A model generated the notes under the pieces. The model was given only the letters and a program-made list of their open reading frames with translations. It was not told the DNA's origin and searched no databases. Source: Mangrovibacterium lignilyticum (lineage in GTDB: Bacteria; Bacteroidota; Bacteroidia; Bacteroidales; Prolixibacteraceae). From it: 64,000 nucleotides of DNA. Below, one piece after another: positions 62,905-64,000 of the stretch. The stretch lies in contig NZ_WKLH01000001.1 in NCBI RefSeq assembly GCF_010882175.1, positions 310,001 to 374,000 on the forward strand. The letters are read 5' to 3'. The stretch's first letter is position 1. Every line of letters starts with the position of its first letter. The position numbers and the translations under genes were made by a program.

Positions 62905-64000
62905 TTACATGAAAGCTTTCAGGAAATAAGCGAGACTTACACCGAGGTAATTCCCGAAAATGTAGCCCAAAGTACCAACGGCGAGGCCCGAAATAATCAC
63001 TTCTTTATTTTTTAAGGCTGACGCGACAATGGGGACAAAGGGCGGCGAAAACGACAAAGCCGAAATGGTAATGATGGTCGTATCGGTGTCGATTTTGAAC
63101 AACCACGACAGGAACACATGAATGATCATGGTGCCAAATACGCCCAACGCGACAAACAAAAACAGGTGGAAAAAGTCGATATTGAAGAGGGCTGTCAGGT
63201 CGGCCATGCTGGCTACCAGCAACGAAAAAATGAGAATGAGATACATGCCCAGCGAGAACGATTGCTTCAGGCGATTGATCGCCGGAACCAAGCTGCAGGC
63301 AACGCCCAGCGTGGTAATTCCCAGGATAACCGCAACCATTTGAGCCGACTTGGGCACCAGCAGGCTGATACCTCCGGCCACCGCGAAAATGAGAACCGAC
63401 AAGCCAAAAGCTTTGGCCATTTCGATGATGCCCTCCCGGGTAAGCATGTCGTTGAACTCTTCGCTGTTCGCTTCAACCTGCTCCAGATCGACCTGTTTCA
63501 ACGACGATTTAAACGGCGGTAAAAAGCGGTTCAGCAGCGACTGGGCCACGGTAATCAGTAAAATAAGGAAGCCGAAACCGGCTACAATTTCATAGGTGTT
63601 CACCAGGATGAAAATATTCGGATCGACGTCGAGCGCCGTAGCAATCGCAGCCAGGTTGGGCGTTCCGCCGGTATAAATCCCCACCAGCATACCGCCAATT
63701 TTCCAGGCGTCGGGGATGTGGTTCTTTAAAATGAAAAATCCGATGATAATCACCGTCACCAGCGAAACAATTCCCAGCACCATCGAAAGCATTGCCCGGC
63801 GGGCCAGGTGCAACCATCGTTTAACGTCGAGCGAAAACAGCAACAGCGGAATAGCCAGCGGAATGGTAATGGTCATCAGCACTTCCTGCAACTGCGCAAT
63901 CTGATTCGGCAAAAAATCAGCCAGTGTAATCACCCCTTGTTGCAGCAAATCGTTCATCCGTTCCGCCGGAAAATAAGCTTGTCCTTCCAACAGCATTCGC
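62905..64000 (-). CDS. DUF819-family membrane protein (5' end beyond the window)
   Basis: At least 363 residues of a polytopic protein, read from the window edge to the stop at 62905-62907. Helices occur throughout (ITIPLAIPLLLFSLDV, MLSMVLGIVSLVTVIIIGFF, GISLLVPKSAQMVAVILGIT). DUF819 blocks YTGGTPNLAAIATALDVD and SPPFVPIVASALKN are present. The N-terminal helix expected for the roughly 400-residue family is cut off, and the frame stays open to the edge, so the start is not in this window. Members are putative transporters of unknown substrate. Confidence 0.85.
   Translation of the reverse strand, partial: RMLLEGQAYFPAERMNDLLQQGVITLADFLPNQIAQLQEVLMTITIPLAIPLLLFSLDVKRWLHLARRAMLSMVLGIVSLVTVIIIGFFILKNHIPDAWKIGGMLVGIYTGGTPNLAAIATALDVDPNIFILVNTYEIVAGFGFLILLITVAQSLLNRFLPPFKSSLKQVDLEQVEANSEEFNDMLTREGIIEMAKAFGLSVLIFAVAGGISLLVPKSAQMVAVILGITTLGVACSLVPAINRLKQSFSLGMYLILIFSLLVASMADLTALFNIDFFHLFLFVALGVFGTMIIHVFLSWLFKIDTDTTIITISALSFSPPFVPIVASALKNKEVIISGLAVGTLGYIFGNYLGVSLAYFLKAFM

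Overview
The window looks like a chromosome segment of a member of the Bacteroidota. Supporting signs are recurrent TAnnTTTG -7 promoter boxes, weak Shine-Dalgarno sites, a TonB receptor with an N-terminal carboxypeptidase-regulatory-like domain, and families typical of the phylum (DUF3347, HYC_CC_PP, DUF1080, PL10 pectate lyase, M64 peptidase). The gene mix suggests a polysaccharide-degrading Marinilabiliales/Prolixibacteraceae-type organism; that lower rank is a guess. No tRNA, rRNA or CRISPR array was recognised.

Layout. 1-6 kb: 3' end of an outer-membrane protein, gyrB, a LOG-family protein, a Tat-exported putative glycosidase and an M64 peptidase. 5.8-10.9 kb: a YbdG-like MscS channel, an ammonium transporter between two paralogous Lrp/AsnC regulators, and rlmB. 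10.9-19.3 kb: housekeeping genes (ABC-F, class I glutamine amidotransferase, DUF748 AsmA-like protein, rlmD, yaaA, folE). 19.6-23.7 kb: a lipoprotein and an ABCG-like exporter. 23.7-28.8 kb: a sugar-oxidation group (cytochrome c-fused PQQ-type sugar dehydrogenase, lactonase, SMP-30-like propeller) with an MBL hydrolase and a double-CDGSH protein. 28.9-35.8 kb: two unknown exported proteins, hemA-hemH, a DUF1080 protein, rpiA and galM.

36.0-49.0 kb is a copper/silver-type resistance island: HYC_CC_PP protein, RND efflux triad (CusA/TolC/CusB), an HMA-like protein without CxxC, a Met/His-rich lipoprotein, a Cys-rich membrane peptide, a divergent PII protein and an HMA-AraC fusion regulator. A second transcription unit follows with HMBD and SHOCT small proteins, a CopA ATPase with two N-terminal HMBDs, and a secreted HMA protein. 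A second, smaller module at 55.95-59.23 kb (HYC_CC_PP, secreted HMA, TonB receptor) repeats two of these families. It is bracketed by 136-bp direct repeats that are copies of the 3' end of serB (135/136 identical, starting exactly at the serB stop codon). This suggests that the module inserted at the serB 3' end.

Other regions: 49.0-51.5 kb holds a GH16-like enzyme, an IS256/mutator-type transposase remnant and an SGNH esterase. 51.6-53.7 kb is an AraC regulator, a cysteine-dioxygenase-like and a DsrE-like gene. 53.7-55.7 kb is a PL10 pectate lyase and a cyclophilin. 60.5-64 kb is an OsmC protein, a D15/Omp85-type outer-membrane protein and a truncated DUF819 transporter.

Three intergenic tandem arrays (13.7, 50.3 and 62.5 kb) have unrelated sequences, yet all use 41-43-bp units, each with a short dyad, and all lie downstream of genes. 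The shared period near four helical turns is the most unusual non-coding signal in the window.
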